Shown here piece after piece: positions 35,398-48,112 of a stretch of 58,752 nucleotides of DNA. The notes below the pieces were generated by a model that did no database searches, was not told where the DNA came from, and saw nothing but the letters and a program-made list of their open reading frames with translations. Made by a program: the position numbers and the translations under genes. Source of the stretch: Lichtheimia corymbifera B2541 (Eukaryota > Mucoromycota > Mucoromycetes > Mucorales > Lichtheimiaceae); the NCBI GenBank assembly GCA_000697475.1, contig JNEU01000981.1, forward strand, positions 1 through 58,752, read 5' to 3'. Position 1 is the first letter of the stretch, and every line of letters starts with the position of its first letter.

Positions 35398-37247
35398 ATT
35401 GTGTGGGGGGGGGCGTTTGTGGGAAGTCAAAAGGCTGCTGGTCCTTGCTCCACACATACCGAGACAACTACTTGCTGCCCATTCTCCGCTCACATCCCAT
35501 CTATCTCCAATTGCTGGTCAATTCATCTATCCCTCATATTAGCAATAAATCATCTCTTTCTCATGTAAGTAGTTGATGGTCCCTCGTTTATAACTTTTGT
35601 CACATGTTGTTCAAGGCGTCACCATAGTAGTAGTCATAGCAGCGTGAGGAAGATAAGGTATTATCCATGGATACGAAATCTCTGCGAGAGTATCCCCAGG
35701 GGAAATAGTAGTGCCAATGAATAAATCAGATCATTCTTTGAATCCACCTATATTGGCATTAGGTGAAAAATATGACACGCACTGTAAGCAACAATGAAGA
35801 GGGAACAACACGCCAGCCATGATCTGTCAGTTATAAGTTGTCGAGATGAGCCATCAAACATGATGGCACATATCAACATGATCTCACCAACACGTAAAGT
35901 AGCACGAGTCTATGTTCAACAAGTAGGAGGTGAAAATATGGTGTCCCATTGCACCATATCAAGAATGACCATTGGCATCACTTTTATCTTCCAAACATAC
36001 CGTCCATGGAGCTATATAATAATAATGGTTGACCCAAATCAAGAGCAGCCCGGATTTCCTATCTCAGGGAAATAGAGACCATGGTTGTTTCGAGAAAAGA
36101 AAGTGTCTGCGATTACCAACAAGGATCACAAGTAAAAACTCTCCTTAAAGTCGCGGTTTTCAAAGTGTGTCCCAATGATCTGGCCCAACAATAGAATATG
36201 CAGCGGCATGGACGTGATATTCAATGCTGTTATCATCCGCTTGTGCGACCCTACAAGGAAAGGAAACCTATTACCGTGTGGTGGTGATGTCAACCATGTG
36301 TAAGACGCTTCTTGTTCGTGGGGATAATTCGAGTTCAATGGATCTAATGGACTGTTTAGGTTTAACTTTGATGATGATGATATCAGCTCATGATGCTGGT
36401 GCTGCTATTATCAGAAGCATTTGCACTGTGTAAGCAGCAATGGTGGATATCTTTTACCCCGCATAATAAACAATCGCTCATCCAGCAGCAATAATCTACT
36501 ACACAGTAGTAGCCATATGCTTGGCTCTTACGTTCAATCATCATATACATAGGTATGTCTTTCTTGTCATGCTGTAGTAGTAGTAGACCGCATACCCTTC
36601 CTTGTAATATTTTACCAAAAAGAATTTGATCAAGAGAGAAAAAAAAAGGACAACCTGTCATAATGGCACATGTCAGCTCACATGCATATGAAAGCAAAGC
36701 GACTGGGGTAAGGTAACACAAGCAGTTAAAGAACACCGATTATACTGGTCGCACCTATCTCTGCGATGGATTCAGGGGCACCACCAGCATCACCATCCGA
36801 TTTAGTGCTTTATGGGACAAGCCTTAAGAACACATGATGATCGAGTCATTCATCTCGAGTTTTTCATTTGCGACATGACAACCCCATCCACATGAAAACG
36901 TTGACATTTTATTAGTAGGACCCTATCACCTATACTACTACAAGTGTCCATAATAGCATTCGTATATAAGAAAAAAAGTACAATAATATCTGGGTTGTAT
37001 GTTGTATGCACTCCGTTTCGTTCAAGAAATGCTTGTGCTTCATTGACGATGACCAATCGATGTGGGGATTGCTTCTTTGTCTTTCACGTGCGACTATGAC
37101 AGCCATTTTTACCCCACGTGAAGCTCCATGATGTCAGCTTGTTCGTCCGGATTTGGCAAGTTGGTGAAATGTATATTAACCCGATCCCTTTTGGCCTTGT
37201 GTCTTTTTTCTCTCCACCCTCTCTTTACACATTCACACACATTGAAC
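35398..37247. other. Gap of 1.85 kb with no recognised gene
   Basis: This divergent region carries the Asterix promoter (minus) and the acyl-CoA oxidase promoter (plus). Several short frames (35794-36075, 36383-36736) have no recognised domain and unlikely composition. CACGTG-type boxes occur near 37086 (TTTCACGTGC) and 37118 (CCACGTGAAG), within about 160 bases of the oxidase start; these are potential bHLH sites, by inference only. Confidence 0.4.
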
Positions 37248-39884
37248 ATGTCGGCACAAGATAGACTTCAAGCTGTCAAACAGCATCTCACCCCCGATCA
37301 GGAGCGCGCCAACGCTGTCGAGTAAGTAATGTCAACCACCGCATGCTGCAACCGAAATTGACCTTGCATATATTCATTCTAGTCCTGTCGCCAGCATGAA
37401 TGAAGAACGTGCCAAGGCTGCCTTCAACATTCGTGAACTCACCCACCTCTTGGATGGTGGTGAAAAGGCCACTGAGGTATGTGTGAATGATTGAATATAA
37501 CTGTAGTAGACCCTTGGATATTCATTGTTGTATATGCTATAGTTGCGTGAACGCATGATGCAAGAGATTGAACGCGATCCTCTCTTCAAGATGCACGATA
37601 TCCATGATATTAGCAAGGAAGAATTGCGTGAACGTACCATGGAAAAGGTAAATACAAAAGATCGTCTCACAAAAAAGACACAAACGCTGATCGTCCTTAT
37701 CGTAGTTCCGTAGCTTGATCCATCATTTGCAAAACGAATCCGTGGATACCTTCAAGAAGCGCATGGAAGTCATCAGTTTGATTGATCCTGGTTTCTGGAC
37801 TCGCTTTGGTGTTCACTGTATGTATCTATAACGACAAAAGGAGAAAAATTCATTGTTCTAACTCGAATGTCTATTAGATGGTTTGTTTGTTGGTGCCTTG
37901 CAAAGCAATGCCAGCCCTGGCCAACTTTCCTACTGGTTCGAAAAGGGTGCTCTTTCATTGACTGGCATGGTCGGCTGCTTTGCCATGACAGAGTTGGGTC
38001 ACGGTTCCAATGTTCCAGGTCTTGAAACCACTGCCACCTTTGATGAAGCTTCCGATCAATTCATCATCCACACTCCTACTCTTACTGCTACCAAGGTAAT
38101 GCATGCATATTCACACCTAGTCATTCTACATTACTAACATGGCGTATATTACATCATAGTGGTGGATTGGTGGTGCTGCTCATAGTGCTACTCACGCAGC
38201 TGTCTTTGCTCAACTTATTGTCAAGGGCAAGCGTTATGGTACCAAGTGCTTTGTCGTCCCCTTGAGAGATCCCAAGACTTATAACCTTCTTCCTGGTGTC
38301 AACATTGGTGATATTGGTAAAAAGATGGTATGTATTATTGATAAAGGAAAGATAAAGGAATGAAAAAGAGGCTCATGGGATTGTTTTATTTAGGGTCGTG
38401 ATGGTATCGACAATGGCTGGATTCAATTCACCAGTGTTCGTATTCCCCGTGGTTACATGCTTCAAAAGCACACCAAGGTTTCTCGATCCGGTACCGTTGT
38501 TGAACCAAAGTTGCAACAATTGGTAAGTTGAAACACCCACAAATCCCATGGCCGGAATGATTTACGAATGATTACATATATAGACCTATGGTGCTCTTTT
38601 GCAAGGTCGTGTTGCCATGGTTGTTGACAGTGGTAATGTTTCCAAGAAGGCTCTTTCCATTGCTGTCCGCTATGCTGCTGTGCGTCGTCAATTTGCCAAC
38701 TCCAAGTCCAATGGCATTGAAACCAAGTTGCTCGACTACCCTATCCATCAACGTCGTTTGATGCCTTTGCTTGCTCAAGCCTTTGCCATGCACTTTACTG
38801 GTACCGAAATGACTGCCATGTACAACAGCATGATGTCCCGCTTGGATGGTGCCAGCCCTGGTGACCCTGATATGGAAGAAATTGTTGAAATGCTCAAGGA
38901 AACCCACTCTACCAGCGCTGGTCTTAAGGCCTTCTGTACCTGGAACTGTTTGAACACCATTGAGCAATGCCGTCAAGCTTGTGGTGGTCACGGCTATTCC
39001 GCATACACTGGTCTTGCTGGCATGTACAATGACTTTGCTGTTCAGTGCACTTGGGAAGGTGACAATACCATCTTGGCTCTCCAATCCGGTCGTTATCTTA
39101 TCAGCAGCTACCGTGAAGCCATGAAGGGCAAGAAGCTTTCTCCTGGTGTTGGCTACCTCAACAACTTGAATGGTTTGATTGGCAAGCGTTGCCAAGTTCA
39201 AAAGCTTGAGGATCTCTTGCGTCCCGAGGTGCTTATTGAAGGCTGGCAAGTCGTCTGTGCCAATGTTGTCAAGAATGCTGCTTTGGAGTTTGAGGAATGT
39301 CTCAAGAATGGCTTGGATGTGGATGATGCTTATGAACAATGCTGTAAGTATCTTAAAAGGGCAAAGAGGGAAAAGAAAAACATGGAATCTAATTTGGTTG
39401 TCTAGCTCAATCTCGCTTGTATGCCGCTCGTCTTCACACATACGGATACCTCTTCAACCGCTTTGCAGATGGTGTCTCCAAGGTTGACAGTGACTTGAAG
39501 AACATTTTGATGAAGGTCTGCATGTTGTATGGATTGTACACTGTTGAAGAAAACTCGGGCGCCTTCCTTCAATACGAATACTTCACCCCCAAGCAAATGG
39601 AATTCATCCGCTCACAAGTCAACGTTCACTGCAAGCTTGTTCGTGACCAAGCTATCCCTCTTGTTGACTCCTTCAACCTTTCCGATTTCATGATCAACTC
39701 CCCCTTGGGCCGTAAGGACGGCAATGTGTATGCACACTACTTTGATCAAGTCAAGCGCTCGAACCCTCAAGGTGAACATCCCTACTTTAACCGCCTTATC
39801 AAGCCCATGTTAGAACGTGACATGGATGGTGGTGATGTTGAGGACGAGGAAGCTGGTTTGGAAGAAGAGGAAGACGAAGAGTAA
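37248..39884 (+). CDS. POX1: Peroxisomal acyl-CoA oxidase
   Basis: This flavoenzyme catalyses the first step of peroxisomal beta-oxidation, converting acyl-CoA to trans-2-enoyl-CoA with release of hydrogen peroxide. Nine exons (37248-37321, 37383-37476, 37543-37647, 37706-37817, 37878-38095, 38160-38327, 38394-38522, 38584-39343, 39406-39884) give 712 aa. Family landmarks are [20 protein letters not shown] (FAD/acyl binding), [15 protein letters not shown], the loop [13 protein letters not shown] bearing the catalytic Glu, and [13 protein letters not shown]. Residues 6-14 read RLQAVKQHL, an exact PTS2 nonapeptide. The C-terminus is an acidic run ending EEEEDEE with no PTS1 tripeptide, unlike many acyl-CoA oxidases, so import is predicted to use Pex7 or the non-PTS1 route of yeast Pox1. 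Confidence 0.96.
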
Positions 39885-40548
39885 ATTATATATATATGTC
39901 TAGTTTTTAGATCCTTTCTCTCCCTCATACACACACACCTCTGATTTACTTCTCCATTTCTATTGCTTAAAGTATACCATCCCCCACCTTCTTTTCTTCT
40001 TTACCGTGTAATTTTTATGAACAACAATCAGCCCCTCGAATAGAGTTGATATAAATGTGTATTAAACGTTTAGAACTATATGTAAAATTATCTATAGTGC
40101 GTGTATCTCTTTGCAATCCATTCCCGAGTAGTAGTCTCCTTGTTTCCTATCCAACCCAGTGTGCGCTCGCGATGTGAAGCTGTATAGCATCACCATGCGG
40201 ACAGTAGTGAAATATACCACCTAAACTAAAATGCATCTAGAGAGGTAGCTATGTACATGAGCATGTGCATCAAGCAAGGTGCTTAGGTCTTAATAACAAA
40301 ACTCAAATATCACAATGACAACAAGAGCAATCATTTCATATAAGAGTTCATGGATCGTTCACAAAGAGGACCATCCAAAATGGAGATATGAGGAAAAAGT
40401 AAAGTGGACGCGAACATCCTTGTTTTAGTTCTGATGTGGTCACGAAGAACAAGGGAGAAATAGCGGGTGATCCATGAATGGGGACTGTCACGTCATGCAA
40501 GTTCGAGTTTTTGTTGCACAAATTGATGCTTCTTTTTCCACAGATAAC
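39885..40548. other. Intergenic region, oxidase to Mtg2
   Basis: It begins with the oxidase 3' UTR (TATATATATG and pyrimidine tracts) and ends with the Mtg2 promoter. No gene is seen. Confidence 0.5.
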
Positions 40549-41985
40549 ATGCTGAGAGTTTTCGGAAGGATATCAACAAGGCAAATCCATTCATGCCGTG
40601 TATCATGTACGCAAGAGTCTGCAAACGATGCCTATTATCGCTATCAAGTTCATGGCAAGGTAAGTTATAGTAGTTATAGCCATATCTCCTTCTCCAGCAC
40701 CAGTTTTCTCATGAGCCAATGTGGACAATAGGGTCGGCAATTTATCGATCTGGTGCGAATGACAGCAAGAGGTGGCAATGGAGGCGATGGATGTGTTTCG
40801 TTTCACCGAGAAAAGTATCTTGCCAAAGGACCACCTAATGGCGGCAATGGTGGACGTGGAGGCAGTGTGATAGTGGAAGCTTCAACTGACGAGACAACGC
40901 TACGACATGTTGGACGAGTTTGCAGCGGAAAACGAGGCCAGAATGGAATGGGTGGTGGTCGTCATGGAACCATGGGTGCTGATATGGTGGTCAAGGTCCC
41001 TATTGGAACGATTGTACGTGAGCTAGAGTCATCAAGAGCATCCAGCATACTTGAAGAAGAGGAAGAGGAAGAGGAGGATTATAATGAAGAGGATGAAGCA
41101 GAACGACTGGCCAAACGATGGGTGTTATTCCCACGTGAACAAGGACGTGATTTAGGTCCTGGTAGAGTGGATTTCTTTAAACAAGCTCAACGTACCATGG
41201 AACAAGAAGATAAATATTTGCGATGGCGTGCGCGACAAGACCAGCCAGGATTGCTGCAAGTGGATTTGACAGAGGAAGGACAACAAGTTGTACTATGCCG
41301 TGGTGGTGCTGGTGGCTATGGCAACCCTCATTTCTTGACCAATGAAAACCGATCCCCAAAGTTCGCCACAAGAGGTCGCAAAGGAGAGGTGCGTGAATTT
41401 GAACTCGAGCTCAAGACCATTGCCGATATTGGTCTAGTGGGAATGCCAAATGCCGGCAAATCAAGCCTTTTAGCTGCTATCTCCAATGCCCATCCAAAAC
41501 AAGCTGCTTATCCCTTTACTACGTTACATCCTTTTGTTGGTACGGTGGATTATGCAGATACTTTCCAGTTATCAGTCGCCGACATTCCAGGTCTTATCAA
41601 AGGAGCACACGCCAACGTGGGTCTTGGTCATGCGTTTTTACGTCACGTTGAACGTGCAAAGATATTGGTCTATGTCATTGACTTGAGTGGCCCTGCACCC
41701 TGGGAAGATCTTGAAACATTACAATACGAGTTGGAAGCCTATCGTCCTGGATTGACAAAACGATCCTCTCTGATTGTAGCCAACAAAGCTGATCAAGTTC
41801 GTACTGCCAAGGATAATCTCAAACAATTGCAATCTCGTGTCACTGATATCCCCATCGTCACTGTATCCGCACGTTACGAAAAGAATATCTTGAAATTGAC
41901 TTCAACAATGCGTAAAATGGTTCAAGAAGCAAGAAGGTTAGAAGAACAGCTAAAGCATGATGATGAAGAATCTCCTTTGGAATAA
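40549..41985 (+). CDS. MTG2: Mitochondrial Obg-family GTPase (Mtg2)
   Basis: This GTPase is needed for mitochondrial large ribosomal subunit assembly. Two exons (40549-40659, 40732-41985) give 454 aa. The N-terminus MLRVFGRISTRQIHSCR is basic without acidic residues, a mitochondrial presequence, which supports the start at 40549 over the upstream Met at 40474. The Obg domain follows, with glycine-rich repeats (GGNGGDGCVSFHREKY, GPPNGGNGGRGGS, GGAGGYGNPHF). An acidic insert of about 45 residues (EEEEEEEEDYNEEDEAE) interrupts it near residue 135. The G domain shows G1 GMPNAGKSS, G2 around PFTTLHP, G3 DIPGLIKGAH, G4 NKAD and G5 SARYEKN. The acidic insert is unusual for bacterial Obg but plausible for mitochondrial forms. 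Confidence 0.95.
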
Positions 41986-42747
41986 AAAAGTACTTGAGGA
42001 TCTGATTGTTCCACTGCAACCTTGTTCCTTAATTTCCCATCGTATGTAAACGCACAGACACTATTTTTGTATCACCGCTTTTTTACGTTGGATAACTAGG
42101 TATACCCTATAAAGCCAATGTATGAAGGGTATAATGCATATGCACCTCTTGTACTATTCCGTATCAAAAGCCAAATGTAAAGTCACATGCATAGTACAAG
42201 AAGCAGTGGTGAAGTCACGATCAAGTTATATACATGTTAGCACCAATCCAGTGAACATCACAGGCGATAGTAAAAAACCGAGGAGACAACGGCCGTGACA
42301 CAAAGGCCATCTTGACAACAAAATATATGCATAGAAAAATTACGTGCCTGAACGAGTTATTTATAAAAATAGCCCAACAACCTGTCATTTATTACAATCA
42401 ACTATCTATCATGTCTTGGCGAGGAGGGAGGGGGAAATCACATGATGGGGGTGGTAGTAGTAAACTTGTAGCAACGTATTGTCCGATCTATATACCACTT
42501 GCACGACCATCAGGAACCTAAGCCGACGCCATCCATCAACTTTTTTTTTCTTTCATTAAAACATCAAGCCTAACTAACATCGACACTGATTGACCAACAT
42601 GAAAATGTGGGATCATCATCATCCAAGGACTCAAACATCGGAGAGAGGGGGTCGTGACTGAAGTGTACCAAAAGGGCGGGTTATGGCTATAGTTGCACAT
42701 TTCATTGTTCTTCTTCCTCTTTCTTCCTTTCTTTACTTTTCGCCACC
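41986..42747. other. Intergenic region, Mtg2 to Nma111
   Basis: This region of about 760 bases is without a recognised gene. It ends in a pyrimidine-rich tract (42705-42740) and a CGCCACC context directly before the Nma111 start, a good fungal initiation context. Confidence 0.5.
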
Positions 42748-45700
42748 ATGAACCCGACTCGTGAAGCAGTTCCTGTTTTTCCCAAAGATCGAGATTTTGA
42801 AGGAGCCGATTCACCAGCTGCAACGCCCTGTCAGCCTGCCAAACGTCGTAAAGTCGTGAATGGCACCAGCAACAGCAATCTCAATGACACCACCGATCGG
42901 GAAACGATGCTGCTTGATGAAAGAGCGCTTGATCTCAAGCCAACCAAATGGCAGTCAACGATTGAACAAGTTGTAAAAGCGATCGTGTCGATCCGATTCA
43001 GTCAAGTGGCAGCTTTTGATACTGAAGGTACAACAGCAACAGCAGCAGCAGCAATCCAAGATAAGACATTGACATATGGACTCTATAGGACCTGAGACCT
43101 CGGAAGCCTCTGGATTTATCGTCGATGCAGAAAAGGGCATTATTCTTACGAATCGCCATGTTGCTTGTGCTGGTCCTTTTGTCGGTGAAGCCATTTGTCA
43201 CGATCATGAAGAAGTCGATGTCTTTCCAATTTATCGTGACCCAGTACATGACTTTGGTTTCTTAAAGTATGGATATACATTGCTTATGTCATGCCATGAT
43301 GAAATGCTAATGTTGTGTGTGTAAATAGATTTGATCCTTCCAAAATCAAGTACATGCCAGTGACACAGGTGGAACTTCGTCCTGAACTTGCCAAGGTGGG
43401 CTTGGATATTCGTGTGGTCGGGTAAATGAATTGTGTTGTGTATCATGAAAATGCGACCTTTTTTTTATTAATACTCTTATATCAGTAATGATGCAGGAGA
43501 AAAACTCAGTATTCTTGCTGGTTCCATTTCACGACTCGATCGAAACACGCCCGATTACGGTGACTTGACATACAATGATTTCAATACGTTCTACTTGTAA
43601 GTGGGATGGAAGGTCTTTTTTTGGGGGGGGGAGACAGTGGTGACTAAGATGTCATTTTGGATAGGCAGGCAGCTTCCAGCACTAGTGGTGGTAGTTCTGG
43701 CTCCCCTGTGATCGATATTGAAGGTAATGCCGTAGCATTGCAAGCTGGCGGTCATACCAAGGCAGCTACCGACTTTTTCTTGCCTCTCGACAGAATTAAG
43801 CGTGCCTTGGAATACATTCAACGTGGAGAAAACGTTCCTCGAGGTGATGTCCAAGCTCAATTCGTGTATGTACTTGTACCGGGATTCCCTTCTTTCTTTT
43901 TACTCATCACGTGATTAGTTATCGACCCTTTGATGAGGCACGCCGACTAGGTTTACGAGCAGAGACAGAAGAAGAATTACGAAGCAAGTTTCATGATGAG
44001 ATTGGTGTTCTTGTTGTCGAGACGGTGTTACCTGAAGGACCTACTCATGGCAAGCTTGAAGAAGGTGACATCTTGTTGACCATCAATGGAGAATATGTCA
44101 CACGCTTTGTTCCACTCGAGCACATGTTGGATTCCAATGTTGGCAAAGACCTTGTATTCAAGATTGAACGTGGTGGCAAGCCTATGGAGTTTACTGTTAA
44201 TGTTGGAGATCTTCATGCAATGTAAGTATCCCCCGCCCCTGATCTATGCATGTTATCAATGTTTACTGACCTATTGTACGTAGCACCCCGGATCGCTATG
44301 TTGAAATTGGTGGATCAAAATTGAACGAAGTATCCTATCAATTGGCACGAGCTTACTGTGTACCATGCCGTGGTGTTTATGTTGCTGAGCCATCAGGAAG
44401 TATGTACCATACAAACCCAGCATTGCAACAGGTATATTGACCATCATTACAACCTAGTGTTTCGCTTGGATGGACCTGATAATGGATGGATTATCAAATC
44501 GGTGGATGACAAGGAGACTCCCAACTTGGATACATTTATCGAGGTGATGAAAGGAATTCCTGATCGAGAACGGGTGCCTGTTGTATACTATTCGATTGTC
44601 GACACACATACCACCTTGGTTACTGTGGTTCAAGTGGAACGACATTGGACCGGTTTTCGCTTAGCTGTACGCAATGACAAGACTGGATTGTGGGATTACA
44701 CCGAACTTGGAGAGGCACCACCCCCACGTCAATTACAGCCATCGACAAAACGCTTTGCAGTATTGGATGACAGCCTTGGCCCTTGCAAACATCTTGTGCG
44801 TTGCCTTGTCAAGGTCAGCTATTATATGCCTTGTCGATTGGATGGTTTCCCAAGAAATCGTAAACAAGGAGCTGGTGTGATTGTGGACAAGGAGCGAGGA
44901 TTGGTGGTCGTGGGACGCAGCATTGTGCCTACTGCCATGGGTGATTTGTCGCTGACATTTGCTGAGTCTCTCATTATTCCTGGCAAATTAATTGTAAGTT
45001 GTAATAATTGGAATTGATCAAGTGCATGCATGAAATAACCTTAATCCAAAATAGTACCTCCATCCAACACACAATTTTGCGTTTGTGAAATATGATCCCA
45101 AGCTACTGGGTGACACTGATGTAATGAGCGCACCACTCAGCGACAAGGTCTTGCAGCAAGGACACAAGGTGACGTTAGTTGCTCATAACCATAACCAGCG
45201 ACCTGTGTGCTTGAATACTGTCGTCACCGATGTTCAGTGTGTAACCATTCCCCACAATGGAGTAAGTTGCTTATACCATTTATTAACTCAGTCCCGACGC
45301 ATTTAATTTACATTTGTTTTTGGATAGACACCACGATTCCGAGGTATCAATCAAGATGGCATTACGTTGGATACACCTTTGGCACTAGAATGTTCTTCTG
45401 GTTTATTGGCATCGTCCGAGGGACAAGTGCAAGGCTTGTGGCTCAGTTATTTGGGAGAACGCAACATGAATGGACATGACAATGAATATCATCTTGGGTT
45501 ACACATATCCACCATCATGCCAGTATTGAGTCGCCTCCAACGAGACGAACCCGTGAACCTTCGCACGCTTAATATCGAATTGACCCCTGTACAAATGGCA
45601 CAAGCAGGATCGATGGGCTTATCGGATGAATGGATTCGCAAAGTACAGGATGCCAATCAAGCCAAGCACCAAGTATTCATGATTCGACGTACAGAAGCTG

Positions 45701-46254
45701 AGAGTGAAAGCACCAAAGTGCTCAAGGAGCTTGATCTGATTTTGGCAGTGAACGGCAAAGTGATCACGCGGATGTACGAGATGGATGTTCAATATGAAGC
45801 CGAGGAACTAGAGATGACGATTCTTCGACAGAAAAAGGAAATGACTGTGCGTGTCAAGACGTCACCAGCATCAGGAAGCGGAACGAGTCGGGTGGTGTTT
45901 TGGGCAGGCGCTGCATTACAAGAACCCCACAAGGCTGTGCTGCAGCAAAGCAAGCGCTTGCCTTCCAGAATTTACATTTCAGCACGGTCAAAGGGATCCC
46001 CAGCATACATGTATGGTTTGGTGCCTACCAATTGGATCACTCACATTAATTCTGTACGAGTGGTGACGTTGGATGATCTCATTGCAGCTGTCAAGAACAT
46101 TGAGGATAACACGTATGTGCGTGTACGCTGTGTCACTTTTGATAACGTGCCGATCATGCTCTCTGTCAAAATGGTGAACCACTACTTCCCACTGATAGAC
46201 ATGGATATGGATCCCACTGCAGAATGTGGTTGGAAGAAGCGTCAAATCGTTTAG
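42748..46254 (+). CDS. NMA111: Nma111-type HtrA-like serine protease with tandem protease/PDZ halves
   Basis: This is a nuclear HtrA/Omi-family protease; yeast Nma111 degrades the IAP-like protein Bir1 and promotes cell death. Ten exons (42748-43027, 43089-43266, 43329-43421, 43486-43596, 43665-43865, 43919-44221, 44284-44399, 44458-44993, 45055-45261, 45328-46254) give 983 aa, matching the roughly 1000 aa of yeast. The N-terminal half is an active trypsin-like fold: His in TNRHVACAG, Asp in VHDFGFLK, Ser in [11 protein letters not shown], then two PDZ domains ([12 protein letters not shown]). The second half repeats a degenerate protease lacking the triad ([22 protein letters not shown]) and a further PDZ region ([14 protein letters not shown]). 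A nuclear localisation signal, PAKRRKVV, lies near residue 30. Confidence 0.95.
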
Positions 46255-48112
46255 TATCCTCCCTCCCCCTCCCCCTTGTTTGTATTCTATAGTACTGATT
46301 ACTACTATTACTACTGCAGTGACATGTTCATCCCACAAAAAAAACATAAATGCATCCAATAAACATGTTGCTACATGCACAAGAGGAGTCAAAAAAAGGA
46401 GGTACAATATGTGAGAGGCTCGAACGTTCGATACTATGCAACATAGCTTTTATTGACAAGAAGCATGTGGTATGTGCATCATGGCTGGGAGCAAAAAGAA
46501 AAAAAAAGTGCTACCACCTGTTCGCATAGGTGTTTTTTTTTTGTCTAACCATTATCCGGATCGGAAACGATGCAATGCAGGTCGTTGTTCCCCGAAAGGA
46601 AAGAAACCATTACCATCAAGCACTCCGCAGAGGAAGACCCTGTTGGAAAAAAAGAACATTGGCGGATAGTGATGATGGTGGATGACACAAACGCCAACGT
46701 GTTGTTTTGATCGATTACGCCCTCCTCTTCTTTAGACTTTTTGAATTCTGAGAAAAAGTGAACGATGATGGCTACACATACACAACAACAACAACATGCA
46801 ATGACAGATATACACATGCACAAATCAGAATGGGATAACGCATGACCCCCTTGGCCAATCCCTTTGGATTGCTGCAGCCTTTTTATGGCACTGGCACAGG
46901 TGGTGAAGCACCCAATTAATTAGCTCGCTTACTCCAATCTATCATAATCCATCATCTCATTCAAAGGTGTCATTTTGAGATACATATTCTGCATACTCGG
47001 ATGACTACAATTTATTTTGTGTGGCCAATGCACTCACTTGTAATCATTCATCATCCTATTGTTGCACAAGAATGCATACCTGAGAGAGAAAGGGGAATAT
47101 GTAGACCTCGGCCCATGAATAGAATTGGGCATCTTCCCATCTCCATTGTGCATCTCTACTATTACTATCACGTATACAGTAAAAAACCCACGCATGAAAG
47201 TTTCTGAGCCCATCAAAAAGATTAGGGATGGGATATGTCCAATCCTGCGTGAGTGTACACACTTGATGGGTCGGAGCTCAGCCCGTTCTTTTCCTCTTTG
47301 GTAGTTTGCCCCACTCGCTTGACTCCTTTTTGGTTGTAATAACCCCCCATCATGTGCACTGTGTAGCGCGCGTTCTTGCAGATCATTGACTTGCAGGGTC
47401 GTCAAAAACCAAAGAACTTGTGTGGATGTGTGCGTGTGTTGCAATAACGTGTTGTTTTCCACATCTTGATCCATGATGTATCTTTTATATGAATGCGTGG
47501 ATTTTGCCACCATATCCCTTCTCCAATATGACGGGCGTTTTGTGAGGAAATAAAGAATGAAAGCGCCACATACATGTGGAAATGAAATCAAGCACCAATG
47601 AAAAGCAACTAAAAACGGCCAATGCTGATCGTGATATTTGATTGTTGAGTCGCATGCAACCAGGTGCTTGTTGATTAGAGCAAAAAAACCAGTTATGCAT
47701 GCTTATTTAGGAAAGCATCATCTCCTCATTACCGTACGTTTAGGTCGGAAAGATGAGTGTGAGTATATGCAAGGCACTAAAAATAATTCCCACTGGCTTT
47801 TTGTATAAAAGATGTCCATCCTTTGTCTTGGCTTGCCTGGATTTTGCATACAAGAGTCGACGCTCAACAACAACAGCTTTCCTTTTCAACCAACACCATT
47901 TTCATTCATTGCGCCTACCCTGTTTTCTTTTTGACAAAGATCAGTTTTTGGGCACAACCTTCGCGACACATTCGTTCACAACAAAAAAAGTACATTTACC
48001 CCCCACCTTTTCATCTTGGTAAGTTCTGGAAATGGGATATTATCACTGATGAAGCATTCAATACTGATATAAAAATGATAGCATACCATCACTTGTCCTT
48101 TCTTCTTCGATC
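46255..48112. other. Gap of 1.86 kb upstream of C2H2 factor
   Basis: No gene is supported. It contains A-rich runs (46338-46348, 46490-46508), a T-run near 46530-46541 and, at 47820-48010, pyrimidine/CAACA-rich sequence typical of a long 5' leader. The length suits a large regulatory region for the downstream transcription factor. Confidence 0.45.

Noticed and set aside
38572..39441. 289-residue minus-strand frame
   Set aside because: It is the antisense shadow of the long acyl-CoA oxidase exon, which has clear family motifs on the plus strand.
46420..46445. GGCTCGAACGTTCGATACT, B-box-like sequence
   Set aside because: No A box or cloverleaf could be formed around it, so a tRNA is not supported.
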